Source: Nonlabens ulvanivorans
Lineage (GTDB): Bacteria > Bacteroidota > Bacteroidia > Flavobacteriales > Flavobacteriaceae
Reading direction: 5' to 3'
Assembly (NCBI RefSeq): GCF_000732625.1
Contig: NZ_JPJI01000026.1
Location: 186,001-250,000 of the forward strand
Length of the DNA stretch: 64,000 nucleotides
In this document: piece after piece, positions 9,060 to 17,934 of the stretch
Layout: each line of letters starts with the position of its first letter
Numbering within the stretch: position 1 is the stretch's first letter
Made by a program: the position numbers and the translations under genes
Notes under the pieces: model-generated
What the model saw: the letters and a program-made list of their open reading frames with translations, nothing else
Told to the model about the DNA's origin: nothing
The model's database searches: none

Positions 9060-9679
9060 TCGTAAATAAATAAGGTATGTAAAATTGTTAATGGTAAAAC
9101 ATGAAGAGTTCTGAGTAGAATTTTCACATCTGGAGGAACGCCTTCGTAAAACTGCATCGTCATAAAAAAGATCAAAGTTGTTCCTAGCATTATAAATAAA
9201 CCAATATTAATAAAAGGATAGCCCATTTTATTTTTAAGTAATTCTATAAAATAATATGCACTAAAAAACAATAATAAAGGTATAGTCATTAAAGGTAACC
9301 AAACTGAGAATTCTAATATCCATGATGGATTAAAAATATATGGTATGATACCGATTATTAAAACTATGATTACCGAAGATTTAAAATATTTAGTAAAAAC
9401 AGGACAGTCGATTACTTTCTTAAAGAAATAAGATAAAAAGACAAATTGCAAAATAGTGAAAAGAAAGAAAAAGGGAGCATTTGTTTTCTCACCTAAAACT
9501 AGAAAATAATCCCAAGTAATCATTTTACTCATGACCTCAGTAAATGCGCCAGCCATAAGGTATAAAAAGATAGGCTTGAAATCATTTTTCCCCATACTTA
9601 TCGCTATAGTATAAAATAAAAAAGCGAGAATCAGTAGGGTTTTATAAACTGTAGAAAGATGGTCTAAAAATGACTCCAT
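9014..9679 (-). CDS. Seven-TM membrane protein, paralogue of its neighbour
   Basis: A 221-residue integral membrane protein with about seven hydrophobic helices (roughly 13-28, 33-50, 70-88, 103-118, 126-146, 157-176, 193-213) and short loops. It matches the 224-residue protein encoded 15 bp upstream in length, helix layout and scattered residues (LYFK near the C-terminus, ..YxFIxLLKxxxGYPxI.. in the middle), so the pair is an old tandem duplication. The gene end overlaps the kinase gene. I infer a membrane sensing part for that kinase; no named family recognised. Confidence 0.75.
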   Translation of the reverse strand: MESFLDHLSTVYKTLLILAFLFYTIAISMGKNDFKPIFLYLMAGAFTEVMSKMITWDYFLVLGEKTNAPFFFLFTILQFVFLSYFFKKVIDCPVFTKYFKSSVIIVLIIGIIPYIFNPSWILEFSVWLPLMTIPLLLFFSAYYFIELLKNKMGYPFINIGLFIMLGTTLIFFMTMQFYEGVPPDVKILLRTLHVLPLTILHTLFIYECLLYFKSQIHRLTI

Positions 9680-9693
9680 TAGTTAATCATACA

Positions 9694-10368
9694 TTACTGC
9701 TGTAAACGTTGTAGCTTCATAACGTCATTTTCTTTAAAATATAAATATGATTCTAACAAAAACATGACATACATAATAATTAAAACCACTCTATTAATGG
9801 ACTCTCTAAAAAACCAAACTTCAAGATCAACACCTACATAAGTACCATTTACAGCACTAGATATTAAAAAACTACCCGACACTAAGAAAATCCCTGTTGT
9901 GATATAAGGATAACCATCTCTAGCTTTCAACAATTGAATAAAATAAACCATCGAAGCTATGATGATAGCTGACATTAAAGAGAAAGCTAACCATGGATCA
10001 TTTTCTAACCAATAATGTTTTAATCTTGATTGAGAAAAAATACCTATTACCGCACAAGTGGAAAATAGATAAACAAAATATCTTTTTGTTGCCTTACTTT
10101 TTTGAACACTGTATAAAAAGAACCCAAAAGTTAAGAAAGAAGTCCATTTATAAACATGACCAACTATCGCATTATTTTGTTCTCCCATAATTAATAAGTG
10201 GTGCTCACGTATTAAATATGTAAAGAATTCACATAAGATACCTATGATTAAACAAATAGTAATAGGTAAAAACTTTCTGGCACCATAAACAATTGATACT
10301 GAAAACACAATCGTAGTCAGTATCAATAGTAAATAGTATAAATCAGCAATGAAATCTGAAAAAGACAA
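9694..10368 (-). CDS. Seven-TM membrane protein, paralogue of its neighbour
   Basis: A 224-residue protein with the same seven-helix plan as the next gene, including the shared middle segment VYFIQLLKARDGYPYITTGI and the terminal ESYLYFKEN. Second gene of the operon. The family is not one I can name; its constant association with a sensor-less kinase here suggests that both paralogues feed the kinase a membrane or ligand signal. Confidence 0.75.
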   Translation of the reverse strand: MSFSDFIADLYYLLLILTTIVFSVSIVYGARKFLPITICLIIGILCEFFTYLIREHHLLIMGEQNNAIVGHVYKWTSFLTFGFFLYSVQKSKATKRYFVYLFSTCAVIGIFSQSRLKHYWLENDPWLAFSLMSAIIIASMVYFIQLLKARDGYPYITTGIFLVSGSFLISSAVNGTYVGVDLEVWFFRESINRVVLIIMYVMFLLESYLYFKENDVMKLQRLQQ

Positions 10369-10377
10369 TGTTTAAAT

Positions 10378-10710
10378 CTAATTTAAAGGACTTGATGAAT
10401 CTCCATTAGGCGGAATACTGCTCGAATTATCGTAGATATAATATCCATTCTCTGCATCTATCAAGTCTTTACCGTCGCTCCCTACAGCCACTAACATTAC
10501 TTTTGCCACGCCGCCGGTTCCTGGTTCAGTAAGACCTAAGTAAATTCTACAATCTACTCCGTTTTCTCCAGTTACCTGAGAAAGGTCACTTCCTGGAACT
10601 AAAAATCCTTGTAAACCATCTGTTTGTGCTTGGATCCACTCTTTACCAGATGCTTTCCAGTTGCTACGCCATTGTTGGGCTTGTTCTAATGGGATTGTGT
10701 TTTCTGACAT
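10378..10710 (-). CDS. Small soluble protein of unknown function, first gene of signalling operon
   Basis: A 110-residue product, without signal peptide or membrane helix. It begins with an amphipathic helix holding three Trp (AQQWRSNWKASGKEW) and ends in a Ser/Asn/Pro-rich tail. The central part (CRIYLGLTEPGTGGVAKVML and GKDLIDAENGYYIYD) looks like a compact beta-rich domain. Not recognised. Being 9 bp ahead of the 7-TM gene, it is probably co-transcribed with the signalling operon and may be a ligand, a regulator or an output partner. Confidence 0.65.
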   Translation of the reverse strand: MSENTIPLEQAQQWRSNWKASGKEWIQAQTDGLQGFLVPGSDLSQVTGENGVDCRIYLGLTEPGTGGVAKVMLVAVGSDGKDLIDAENGYYIYDNSSSIPPNGDSSSPLN

Positions 10711-10763
10711 AATACTCTAAAATTAATTGGGGTTAAAATTCATAATTCGATATAAAGCTAACA

Positions 10764-10771
10764 TAATTTTG
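10764..10771 (+). promoter_or_regulatory. Candidate Bacteroidota -7 box (TAATTTTG)
   Basis: Matches the TAnnTTTG -7 consensus of Bacteroidota sigma factor, 71 bp ahead of the nitroreductase start. I see no well-placed TTG -33 box, so this is tentative. Confidence 0.3.
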
Positions 10772-10841
10772 TTAAATCGGCATTAAAGCTTTTTGCAAAC
10801 CCGTTATCGTCCACCATATTCATATTATCTTTATTAAAAAA

Positions 10842-11405
10842 ATGATAGATCAAATCATCAAAACGCGTCGTAGTGTATTTCCTGCGCAGTATACCGGAGA
10901 AATAATACCAAGAGAAGATATTCTAAAAATTTTAGATAGCGCCAGATGGGCACCTAATCATCGTAAGACAGAACCATGGCGTTATCAAATACTGACTGGT
11001 AAAGCATTAGAAAGATTAGGTAACTTTATGGCGACATCTTATGCCCAAACCGAAGGCTATAAAAAGTTTAAACTAAAGAAATTACAAGAAAACCCTACCA
11101 AAGCTAGCGCTGTCATCTTGATTTTTATGCATCGTGACATCAATGAAAGTGTACCAGAATGGGAAGAAATAGCAGCGGTATCCATGAGCGTGCAAAACAT
11201 GTGGTTAACTAGTCATGATATGAAATATGGCGCCTACTGGAGTTCTCCTAAACCATTTGCTAACATTAAAAACCTAGAAGGAATACATGTCGCAGATAAT
11301 GAACAGTTTTTAGGTTTTTTCTATCTAGGAACATATCCTTATGAGGAGCAAGAACTTCCAGAACGCAAATCAATAAAAGAGATGGCTAGCTTTATTAACG
11401 AGTAA
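10842..11405 (+). CDS. Nitroreductase-family FMN oxidoreductase
   Basis: A 187-residue member of the nitroreductase family, FMN enzymes that use NAD(P)H to reduce nitro groups, quinones or similar substrates. The N-terminal phosphate-binding Arg pair (IIKTRRSVFPA) and the family segment SARWAPNHRKTEPWRY are present; GFFYLGTYP near the end closes the FMN fold. Length is typical for the short YdjA-like branch. No signal peptide, so cytoplasmic. It stands alone between convergent and divergent neighbours; the physiological substrate cannot be read from the sequence. Confidence 0.88.
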   Translation: MIDQIIKTRRSVFPAQYTGEIIPREDILKILDSARWAPNHRKTEPWRYQILTGKALERLGNFMATSYAQTEGYKKFKLKKLQENPTKASAVILIFMHRDINESVPEWEEIAAVSMSVQNMWLTSHDMKYGAYWSSPKPFANIKNLEGIHVADNEQFLGFFYLGTYPYEEQELPERKSIKEMASFINE

Positions 11406-11406
11406 A

Positions 11407-11835
11407 TCAACTTTCTATAAAATCTTTGTATTCCCAGAAAAATAATTCCAGCTTATCCATATAGGTATAGAAAAACTCATAGACCTCTGGCCATTGCGTC
11501 TTTTTCTGGATTTTAACACCTTCTAGCATCACATAAACCCGAGAAATCTGCTTGCCAGACTCTAGAACATAGTCTGCATCTAGAATAATATCTGGTGAGA
11601 CTTCTTCCTTCAGAATCGCTTGAAGACTTATAAGCTTTTCAAAATAATACTCACGATAAAACATCTCATCATGTTCTATATCCATGGAAACCAGCGCACG
11701 TCGATCCTCAAAAGAGAACTTAAGAACCACATCTTTAATTTTAGTATTGTATAACAACCACTTACGATCATATCGTTTACCGAACATGGTCCAGAATTGC
11801 TGTCTAACTAATTTTGCTTCTTCACGTGAATACAT
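11407..11835 (-). CDS. DUF4268-type protein
   Basis: A 142-residue soluble protein matching what I recall of DUF4268 proteins of Bacteroidota: opening Y(S/T)+EEAKLVRQQFWTMFGKRYDRKW and a mixed alpha/beta body with many Tyr and Phe (FFYTYMDKLELFFWEYKDF at the end). It converges on the nitroreductase with a one-base gap. Function unknown; the fold has been linked to nuclease-like superfamilies only by weak likeness, which I cannot test here. Confidence 0.7.
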   Translation of the reverse strand: MYSREEAKLVRQQFWTMFGKRYDRKWLLYNTKIKDVVLKFSFEDRRALVSMDIEHDEMFYREYYFEKLISLQAILKEEVSPDIILDADYVLESGKQISRVYVMLEGVKIQKKTQWPEVYEFFYTYMDKLELFFWEYKDFIES

Positions 11836-12040
11836 TTTGCAAAAATAAATGTGATTAAAGAGTAAATCCTAGAAATGAGACTTTTTTATTTTATCAATTT
11901 GATGATTTAATGCAAGATTATTAAGTAAATAAAAATGAATTACGGATTAATTTACGAATATCTTAATTTACCGATATTTTCTTAGATATTACTCTTTTTT
12001 ATTGTTTAAATGTCACATTTTTATGCGCTTATACTCATTT

Positions 12041-13012
12041 ATGAATAACGCATATATTAAAGGAACTGGATCCTATGCTCCAGAAAACATAGTGAAAAAC
12101 GATTTTTTTGAATCTGTAGGATCTAATGATGCCTGGATACAAAAAAACTTAGGAATAAAAGAAAGACGCATCTCCACAGGTGAAACTACCAGCGACCTCG
12201 CTGCAATGGCTGGTAAGGAAGCTATTAAAAATGCTGGTCTCACTCCTCAAGATATCGATTTAATCATTCTTGCCACCGCAACACCAGATAAGCTCGCTCC
12301 ATCTTGCGCCTGTTTTGTACAAGAAAAAATAGAAGCGTTTAATGCTGTAGCCTTTGACATTTCTGCTGTTTGCTCAGGTGCTTTGTTTGCTACTACTACC
12401 GCAGTACAGTACATAAAATCTGGAATGTATAAAAATGTGCTTGTTATAGGAGCAGATACTTTTTCAAACATCACAGATTGGAATCGTAGAGACGCTGTAT
12501 TTTTTGGTGATGGTGCTGGCGCCATGGTAATCTCTCATACTAATGAGGATAAAGGATTTATAGATTTCTTATTACATACAGATGGTCGTGGTAAGGATTG
12601 CTGGAATATACCTGCTGGTGGTTCTCTCACTCCTACTACCCCAGAAACTTTAGAAAAAGGGCTTCAATATTTTCAAATGGATGGTCCAGCCGTTTTTCAA
12701 ACCGCTATAAAAGTTGTTCCAGAATCTATTGAAAAATTGCTTCATAGAAATAATACTCACATAGATGATATTGATTTTCTCATTCCACATCAACCTAGTG
12801 TGCGCATCCTTGAAGAAGTTGCAAAACGTGTCTCTTTACCATGGGAAAAAGTAATGACTAATATGGATCGTTATGCAAATACCTCTGGTGGTACTATACC
12901 TATCATGCTTCATGAAACCGTTTCAAAAGGAAAACTTAAGGATGGTGACATGGTATTATTTGCAGCCGTAGGCGCTGGATGGACCTGGGCAACCTCACTT
13001 TATAAATGGTAA
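12041..13012 (+). CDS. fabH: Beta-ketoacyl-ACP synthase III (FabH-like)
   Basis: A 323-residue KAS III, which condenses an acyl-CoA starter with malonyl-ACP to begin fatty acid synthesis. The catalytic triad is visible: Cys in ISAVCSGALFATT, His in LIPHQPSVRI and Asn in MDRYANTSGG. I use the ATG at 12041 (MNNAYIKGTGSYAPEN); the longer frame starts with TTG at 12002 and adds 13 residues foreign to the family. The next gene, 30 bp downstream, is a FabI-like reductase, so the two probably form a lipid or secondary-metabolite pair. It may not be the only FabH of the genome. Confidence 0.9.
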   Translation: MNNAYIKGTGSYAPENIVKNDFFESVGSNDAWIQKNLGIKERRISTGETTSDLAAMAGKEAIKNAGLTPQDIDLIILATATPDKLAPSCACFVQEKIEAFNAVAFDISAVCSGALFATTTAVQYIKSGMYKNVLVIGADTFSNITDWNRRDAVFFGDGAGAMVISHTNEDKGFIDFLLHTDGRGKDCWNIPAGGSLTPTTPETLEKGLQYFQMDGPAVFQTAIKVVPESIEKLLHRNNTHIDDIDFLIPHQPSVRILEEVAKRVSLPWEKVMTNMDRYANTSGGTIPIMLHETVSKGKLKDGDMVLFAAVGAGWTWATSLYKW

Positions 13013-13042
13013 TTTTATTTTAATACTAAAACTTCACATCAC

Positions 13043-13867
13043 ATGATGTTCTCAAATAAAACTTTTTTAATTACAGGAATAGCAGACGAGCATTCTCTAG
13101 CCATGTATGCTGCAAAAGAAATTATTAATAATGGCGGTAAGGTCGTTTGTACAGGTCTAGGCGTAAGTCGTTTTCACGAAAATTTATCAGATAAAGCTAA
13201 GTCCTTTTTAAATAAAAACTTTGAAGATTTTAAATCCTCGGTTCATAATTCTTTAGGAGACGCCATGGTGGAGATCCTAGATGTTTCACTCGATGAAAAT
13301 ATAGAAGCATTTGCTCAAGAACTAGCCGCACGCAACATTAAACTCGATGGATTTCTTCATGCCATTGCCATGGATAAAACCATACGTAAAAAAGAAGTAA
13401 AACCACTTATAGACGTCACACTAGATGAGTTTTGTGATACCATGAATGTAAGTGCTTATTCCTTAATAAGAGTAACACACTATCTTTTAAAACATGACGT
13501 CCTACAATCTGGTGCTTCTATTTGTTCCCTAAGCTACATCGCTGCTGCAAAAGTGACGTTCCATCCTTATAGGAATATAAGTATTGCCAAAGCCGCTTTA
13601 GAACGTATCACCGTAGAACTAGCAGATGAGCTAGGACGCAAGCACGGTATACGTGTAAATGCCATAAGGTTCTCACCGTACATGGGAAGTAAAGCAGGAA
13701 ATGCAACACTAAAAGAAGAAGATGTCGCCACATCCCATAAAATGAGTCCGCTGGGGAATGCTTTACCTATCGATCTAGCCTACGAAATTGCGCACCTTTT
13801 TAGACCAGAAAGTCGCATTACAGGTGAAATAAGACATGTAGATGGTGGTTATAATATTACTGGTTAA
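13043..13867 (+). CDS. FabI-like enoyl-ACP reductase of the SDR superfamily
   Basis: A 274-residue short-chain dehydrogenase. The cofactor turn GIADEHSLAMYAA and the strand LDGFLHAIAMDK are of FabI type, and the active-site pattern PYRNISIAKAALE gives Tyr-x6-Lys. The usual FabI stretch after RVNAI is altered (RFSPYMGSKAG), so the substrate may differ from that of housekeeping FabI. The start is ATGATG at 13043/13046. Directly behind the KAS III gene, suggesting a shared acyl pathway. Confidence 0.82.
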   Translation: MMFSNKTFLITGIADEHSLAMYAAKEIINNGGKVVCTGLGVSRFHENLSDKAKSFLNKNFEDFKSSVHNSLGDAMVEILDVSLDENIEAFAQELAARNIKLDGFLHAIAMDKTIRKKEVKPLIDVTLDEFCDTMNVSAYSLIRVTHYLLKHDVLQSGASICSLSYIAAAKVTFHPYRNISIAKAALERITVELADELGRKHGIRVNAIRFSPYMGSKAGNATLKEEDVATSHKMSPLGNALPIDLAYEIAHLFRPESRITGEIRHVDGGYNITG

Positions 13868-13945
13868 TAGATTCCATTAAAGGTTTCAATAATATCTTAA
13901 TTTAAGAATTGTCATAGGATTAAGATAGAACTGCTGGCTTCTCTT

Positions 13946-13953
13946 TACCTTTG
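13946..13953 (+). promoter_or_regulatory. Candidate -7 box (TACCTTTG) of mnmE
   Basis: Exact TAnnTTTG match ending 4 bp before the mnmE ATG at 13958, which would give a very short leader or leaderless message. The same TACCTTTG octamer stands ahead of selO (45558) and of the 51-aa gene (44267). Confidence 0.5.
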
Positions 13954-13957
13954 TACT

Positions 13958-15394
13958 ATGTATAAAAACGATACCATTGTAGCGCTGGCAACACCAGCAG
14001 GTTCTGGAGCTATTGCCGTTGTAAGATTATCAGGCTCTGAGGCTCATGAAATAGCAAGTAAGATTTTTGTTCCCGCTTTCGCGAAAGCGGACTCCAAATC
14101 AACATCAGAGCTATATCATAATCTAGGAGCAAACACGGTTACTTTAGGTCATATCTATGACGGTAATCGCATGGTGGATGAAGTGCTGCTTACTAAATTT
14201 AACGCACCACGATCTTACACAGGCGAGCACGTTGTTGAGATATCGTGCCATGGTTCTATATACATACAACAAGAGATTATTGCGGTATGCCTTAAAAACG
14301 GTGCCCGTATGGCAAACGCTGGTGAGTTCACTTTACAAGCATTTTTAAATGCAAAAATGGATCTCAATCAGGCAGAAGCTGTTGCAGATCTTATTTCTAG
14401 TGAAAGTGAGACGGCACATCAAATTGCGTTACAACAAATGCGCGGTGGCTTCTCTAGTGAGCTTAAGGAATTAAGAGGTCAACTGCTCAACTTTGCCAGC
14501 TTGATAGAACTAGAATTAGACTTTAGTGAGGAAGATGTCGCCTTTGCAGATCGTGAAGACTTGAAAAGATTATTATCAGAAAGTCAGCAAACCTTGCGTA
14601 AGTTAATCGACTCCTTTGCACTAGGAAATGTACTTAAAACAGGTATTCCTGTTGCGATAGTAGGTGAACCTAATGTAGGTAAGTCTACCCTACTCAATGC
14701 TTTACTTAATGAAGAAAAGGCTATCGTAAGTGATATTGCTGGTACCACTCGTGACTCTATAGAAGATGAAATTAATATCGATGGCGTACGCTTTAGATTA
14801 ATAGATACTGCAGGATTAAGAGAAACGACAGACACCATTGAAGGTATGGGAATACAGCGTTCTTATGCCAAAGCGGAACAGTCTAAACTAGTGTTATATC
14901 TACTAGACGCCACACAGCTAAATACGGCACCTAGAATCATGCATTGCTTAATGCGCATACAGATTTTAAGAGAGAAATTTCCAGACAAACCACTAGTAGT
15001 AATTGTCAATAAAATAGATCAAATCACCGGTCTAGAACATGCTGAAATCACCAAACAAATTAACTCAAAGTCACCAGAGACGATTCTAATTTCTTTAAGT
15101 GCCAAGTCTCGTGCTGGTGTGGACGAATTAAAAACAGCACTGGTTAGTAGTTTTAAAAGTGGTGCTTTATCACAAGATGATACTATTGTGAGCAATGCTA
15201 GACATTATGATGCCTTACAGCAAGCCTATAGCTCTTTACTAGAAGTTCAAGAAGGAATAGAAAATGACATCTCTAGTGAATTTCTAGCTATTGACATACG
15301 CGCCACGGCAGAGTCCTTAGGCATTATCACTGGTGAGATTACTAATGATGAATTGTTGGGTAATATTTTTAGTCAGTTCTGTATTGGGAAGTAA
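13958..15394 (+). CDS. mnmE: tRNA modification GTPase MnmE (TrmE)
   Basis: A 478-residue GTPase that, with MnmG, installs cmnm5 at U34 of certain tRNAs. N-terminal folate-binding domain (DTIVALATPAGSGAIAVVRLSG), helical domain, and an inserted G domain (about 220-390) with G1 GEPNVGKST, G2/G3 IAGTTRDSIED and DTAGLRET, and NKID. It ends FCIGK with the conserved terminal Cys. Full length. The genome palindrome GCTTTCGCGAAAGC occurs inside the gene (14075), read as PAFAKAD in a variable loop. Confidence 0.98.
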   Translation: MYKNDTIVALATPAGSGAIAVVRLSGSEAHEIASKIFVPAFAKADSKSTSELYHNLGANTVTLGHIYDGNRMVDEVLLTKFNAPRSYTGEHVVEISCHGSIYIQQEIIAVCLKNGARMANAGEFTLQAFLNAKMDLNQAEAVADLISSESETAHQIALQQMRGGFSSELKELRGQLLNFASLIELELDFSEEDVAFADREDLKRLLSESQQTLRKLIDSFALGNVLKTGIPVAIVGEPNVGKSTLLNALLNEEKAIVSDIAGTTRDSIEDEINIDGVRFRLIDTAGLRETTDTIEGMGIQRSYAKAEQSKLVLYLLDATQLNTAPRIMHCLMRIQILREKFPDKPLVVIVNKIDQITGLEHAEITKQINSKSPETILISLSAKSRAGVDELKTALVSSFKSGALSQDDTIVSNARHYDALQQAYSSLLEVQEGIENDISSEFLAIDIRATAESLGIITGEITNDELLGNIFSQFCIGK

Positions 15395-15502
15395 GAATAG
15401 CAACATCCCTTTTAAATGTATTTATTCAGTACTATCTTTTATGTAATTGATGGATATCGCTTTCGCGAAAGCGTCTTCAAAAAAACTAAGGATCACAACA
15501 GA

Positions 15503-16090
15503 CTAATAATACAACCTAAAGTCCAGCAGTTGACACAGTTTATACTGCTTATAAAACAAGCGCTCCACGACCTCTTTTAAATCATCGTTCTCATAGAACA
15601 AACTGAAAAACAAACGATCTAGCGTAAATGCACTGGTCATGTGAGCCGATGAAACTCCATAACCAGAAATGGCTCTGGCACCAGTGACATCAAGAAAATA
15701 CTGTGACTCCTCATCAGTAAGGTCTAGTAGTTTTTTGTTTGCAAAATGTATGACTTTACCATCCATTTTACCTTCAAAAAGCTCTGCGATTTCCTCGATA
15801 CTGTAGTAGTAACCATTGATTAATATATTGTTAGCCTCACCAGGTAAGACCAGATAAATCATTTCATAATCTTTAAAATGATGGTCATCATATAGTAAAT
15901 GATTGATACTATCTTCTAGATCTTCAATGGTATCACAAGCTTTATAGATACTAGTAATTTGTTGCTGCAGTGCCATATCTTCTAGTATGGTAAGCACCTC
16001 AGTCGTATCAGTAGAAGCGGCATCGGGAACGACCTCTAGACAGTAAATAAAATTCTCAATCTCGGTTATGGGGATTTCCAGTTCGCTCAT
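15503..16090 (-). CDS. Hypothetical acidic protein
   Basis: A 195-residue product from the ATG at 16090, which has a GAGG ribosome-binding site; the longer frame starts with TTG at 16108. Acidic, soluble, rich in Leu, Tyr and Asp, with no motif that I know. The end of the gene lies 109 bp from mnmE, with a copy of the genome palindrome (15458-15473) between them. Function unknown. Confidence 0.65.
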   Translation of the reverse strand: MSELEIPITEIENFIYCLEVVPDAASTDTTEVLTILEDMALQQQITSIYKACDTIEDLEDSINHLLYDDHHFKDYEMIYLVLPGEANNILINGYYYSIEEIAELFEGKMDGKVIHFANKKLLDLTDEESQYFLDVTGARAISGYGVSSAHMTSAFTLDRLFFSLFYENDDLKEVVERLFYKQYKLCQLLDFRLYY

Positions 16091-16322
16091 AGACGCCTCG
16101 CAATTCAATTTTAAAATGCAATATTAACCTTGAAAAGTTAGAATCAGACACTTCAAAATCTTAAAATGTAGAGGTGATTGTGGTGTGTGACAAAAGTTTT
16201 ACCTCTTAAACTTATTTGAGTACTCTCGAAGCACTATCGATAACAACTACTATTATTTTCTTCTTATTAATGCCTTCACATTATGAGAACCTACTAGTTT
16301 TTCAAGAAAAAAATATCGTGAA

Positions 16323-16338
16323 TTACGGAAATCCGTAA
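16323..16338. promoter_or_regulatory. Operator-like palindrome TTACGG-N4-CCGTAA, copy 1
   Basis: Perfect 6+6 inverted repeat with an AAAT spacer, 98 bp before the lipoprotein start at 16436. The same palindrome occurs at 20459 and 40716. The form is that of a dimeric regulator site. The rest of the 345-bp gap (16091-16435) shows no gene. Confidence 0.55.
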
Positions 16339-16435
16339 GAAAATATTTCATTGTAAAATTATGTTTGCCTGTCCGTCGGAATATGCTGAAAAACGACTTG
16401 AACCAGGAGTAGGCAATAACTAAACACTTTATTAA

Positions 16436-16798
16436 ATGAAAAGATATTTATTAACCTTCTTAATGGCCGCATTATTTCTAACTAGCTGTGCAACACACCA
16501 TGGTATTCCCAAAAACTATATTCAGAACTCCACTGAAGTAGTACTTACTCAAAATAATTTTAAAGTTATTGAAATAGTAAAAGGAGAAGCTGAGGCTTCC
16601 TATATTTTGGGCTTTGGAGGATTAGGCAAAAATGGCTTGGTGGCTGAAGCCAAAGCAAATATGTTAGCATCTGCAAAATTAGAAGGTACTTCTAGAACCA
16701 TAATTAATGAAGTGGTTGAAGTAAAAACATCTGGAATATTTTTTATCACAAAGTATAAAGTTATAGTATCTGGCCAATTGATTGAGTTCGAGGATTAA
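16436..16798 (+). CDS. Small lipoprotein (DUF6567-like)
   Basis: A 120-residue lipoprotein: signal MKRYLLTFLMAALFLTSC with lipobox Cys18, then a domain of the kind VVLTQNNFKVIEIVKGEAEA..GLGKNGLVAEAKANML..IINEVVEVKT, which I recall from Bacteroidota DUF6567 lipoproteins (TRL-like). Likely periplasmic or outer-membrane anchored. The operator-like palindrome upstream suggests regulated expression. It ends at a strong bidirectional terminator. Confidence 0.75.
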   Translation: MKRYLLTFLMAALFLTSCATHHGIPKNYIQNSTEVVLTQNNFKVIEIVKGEAEASYILGFGGLGKNGLVAEAKANMLASAKLEGTSRTIINEVVEVKTSGIFFITKYKVIVSGQLIEFED

Positions 16799-16818
16799 TG
16801 TCCTATAAAATAGGTCAC

Positions 16819-16860
16819 AAAAGAGGAAAGGATTTAATTATTATTCCTTTCCTCTTTTTT
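16819..16860. terminator. Bidirectional terminator
   Basis: Perfect 14-bp stem (16819-16832 with 16845-16858), A-rich on the left and T-rich on the right arm, between the convergent lipoprotein and one-TM genes. Confidence 0.85.
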
Positions 16861-16870
16861 ATTTAAGGAA

Positions 16871-17611
16871 TTAATCAATACATACATATTTGTTAATCAT
16901 GTAATCCGTTATAGGCTTTAAGGTCTTACCTGTTTCGGGATGTAGACCTAAATCTGTAAAATATTCTATTTCTTTATTCTTATTCTTTCCATACCAGAAA
17001 CGAACGCTATTATCATTATTAAAGAAAATAGTGTCACAGCTCACTTTTACTTTATTAAAAGATAAAACACGATCTTCTTTATATAATTTAAGATTACGCA
17101 CACCATATTTTTTGGCATCAAAATTTACTTCAACATAATGGTCTTTTTGCCACACCATCCAGCGTTGCCTGTGAGAGTATTTATATATTAAAAAAGCTAT
17201 GAAGACAATAGTACTCGCTGCGATAAAAAGTTTTACAACTTGAGAATAATTGGGTTTGCTTTTTATCATATCGGGTTGAGGTTCTATTCTTTTAGAATTC
17301 TTATTTTGAAAAAATTCTTGATAATTATGAAAGCCTAAGTATTGACATAGACCATTAATCACAGCGATTTGTTTGATGCTTATATCACTTTCATCATCAT
17401 TTAACTTCAGTGCATCGCCTCGGTAATCTCTCAAACTCCTTTCACCCAATATAAAATTCTCTTTCTCTTCAATAAAAGCCGATAATTCGGTGGCCATTTG
17501 AGTTAAAGAAGGCTTTAACACACCTCTTTTCTTTATTTCTTGTTCCGCTTTCGCGAAAGCGTGTAATATTAAAATCTTATTCATACCGCTGATATTCAGT
17601 TTTTTAATCAC
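16871..17611 (-). CDS. Single-TM protein with cytoplasmic N-terminal helical domain
   Basis: A 246-residue protein (or 237 from Met10 at 17584). The N-terminal part (about 20-100) is helical and has the pattern GERSLRDYRGDALKLN and AVINGLCQYLGFHNYQEFF, which I have seen in flavobacterial proteins of unknown role. One TM helix (about 132-155, VVKLFIAASTIVFIAFLIYKY) leads to a C-terminal extracytoplasmic beta-type domain. The palindrome GCTTTCGCGAAAGC at 17547 is read as HAFAKAE near the start. Divergent from the hairpin leader upstream. Function unknown. Confidence 0.65.
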   Translation of the reverse strand: MIKKLNISGMNKILILHAFAKAEQEIKKRGVLKPSLTQMATELSAFIEEKENFILGERSLRDYRGDALKLNDDESDISIKQIAVINGLCQYLGFHNYQEFFQNKNSKRIEPQPDMIKSKPNYSQVVKLFIAASTIVFIAFLIYKYSHRQRWMVWQKDHYVEVNFDAKKYGVRNLKLYKEDRVLSFNKVKVSCDTIFFNNDNSVRFWYGKNKNKEIEYFTDLGLHPETGKTLKPITDYMINKYVCID

Positions 17612-17788
17612 GGAAATTTTCTGGAAAACTATTTCTATAAAGTTTCCTAATCAATTCCATGACACTTCCAATCATATTTTAAAGACAGCTCTTTATTTGT
17701 ATCAGAATTAATTACCGCCTTATTCGCAATAGGGCTTGCGAAAATCAATTCTACCATGGAGTTGCATTGTAAAACGAGACAACCATTT

Positions 17789-17907
17789 GGGAAGTAATTA
17801 TCTCTTTTACTCTTGCATGTCCATACTTCCCATTGAAGAGGAAGCTCTTCAAATTATAGCAAGTGTTGCTAACTGAAATTCTCTGAGAAAATCTCGGACA
17901 GCAACAC
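17789..17907 (+). ncRNA. Three consecutive hairpins: candidate structured leader or small RNA
   Basis: In the 323-bp gap before the 57-aa lipoprotein three perfect stems follow each other: A 17789-17796 with 17824-17831 (GGGAAGTA/TACTTCCC), B 17833-17840 with 17845-17852 (TTGAAGAG/CTCTTCAA), and C 17863-17870 with 17900-17907 (GTGTTGCT/AGCAACAC). The ATG is 27 bp after stem C. This could be a regulatory 5' leader. No T-run follows stem C, so it does not look like a terminator. Confidence 0.45.
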
Positions 17908-17934
17908 TATTGTCCAATTTTAAATCATTCAAAT

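Noticed and set aside
11935-11960. TTACGG followed by TTTACG as a fourth operator copy
   Set aside because: The second half is not the inverted CCGTAA; only a half-site is present.
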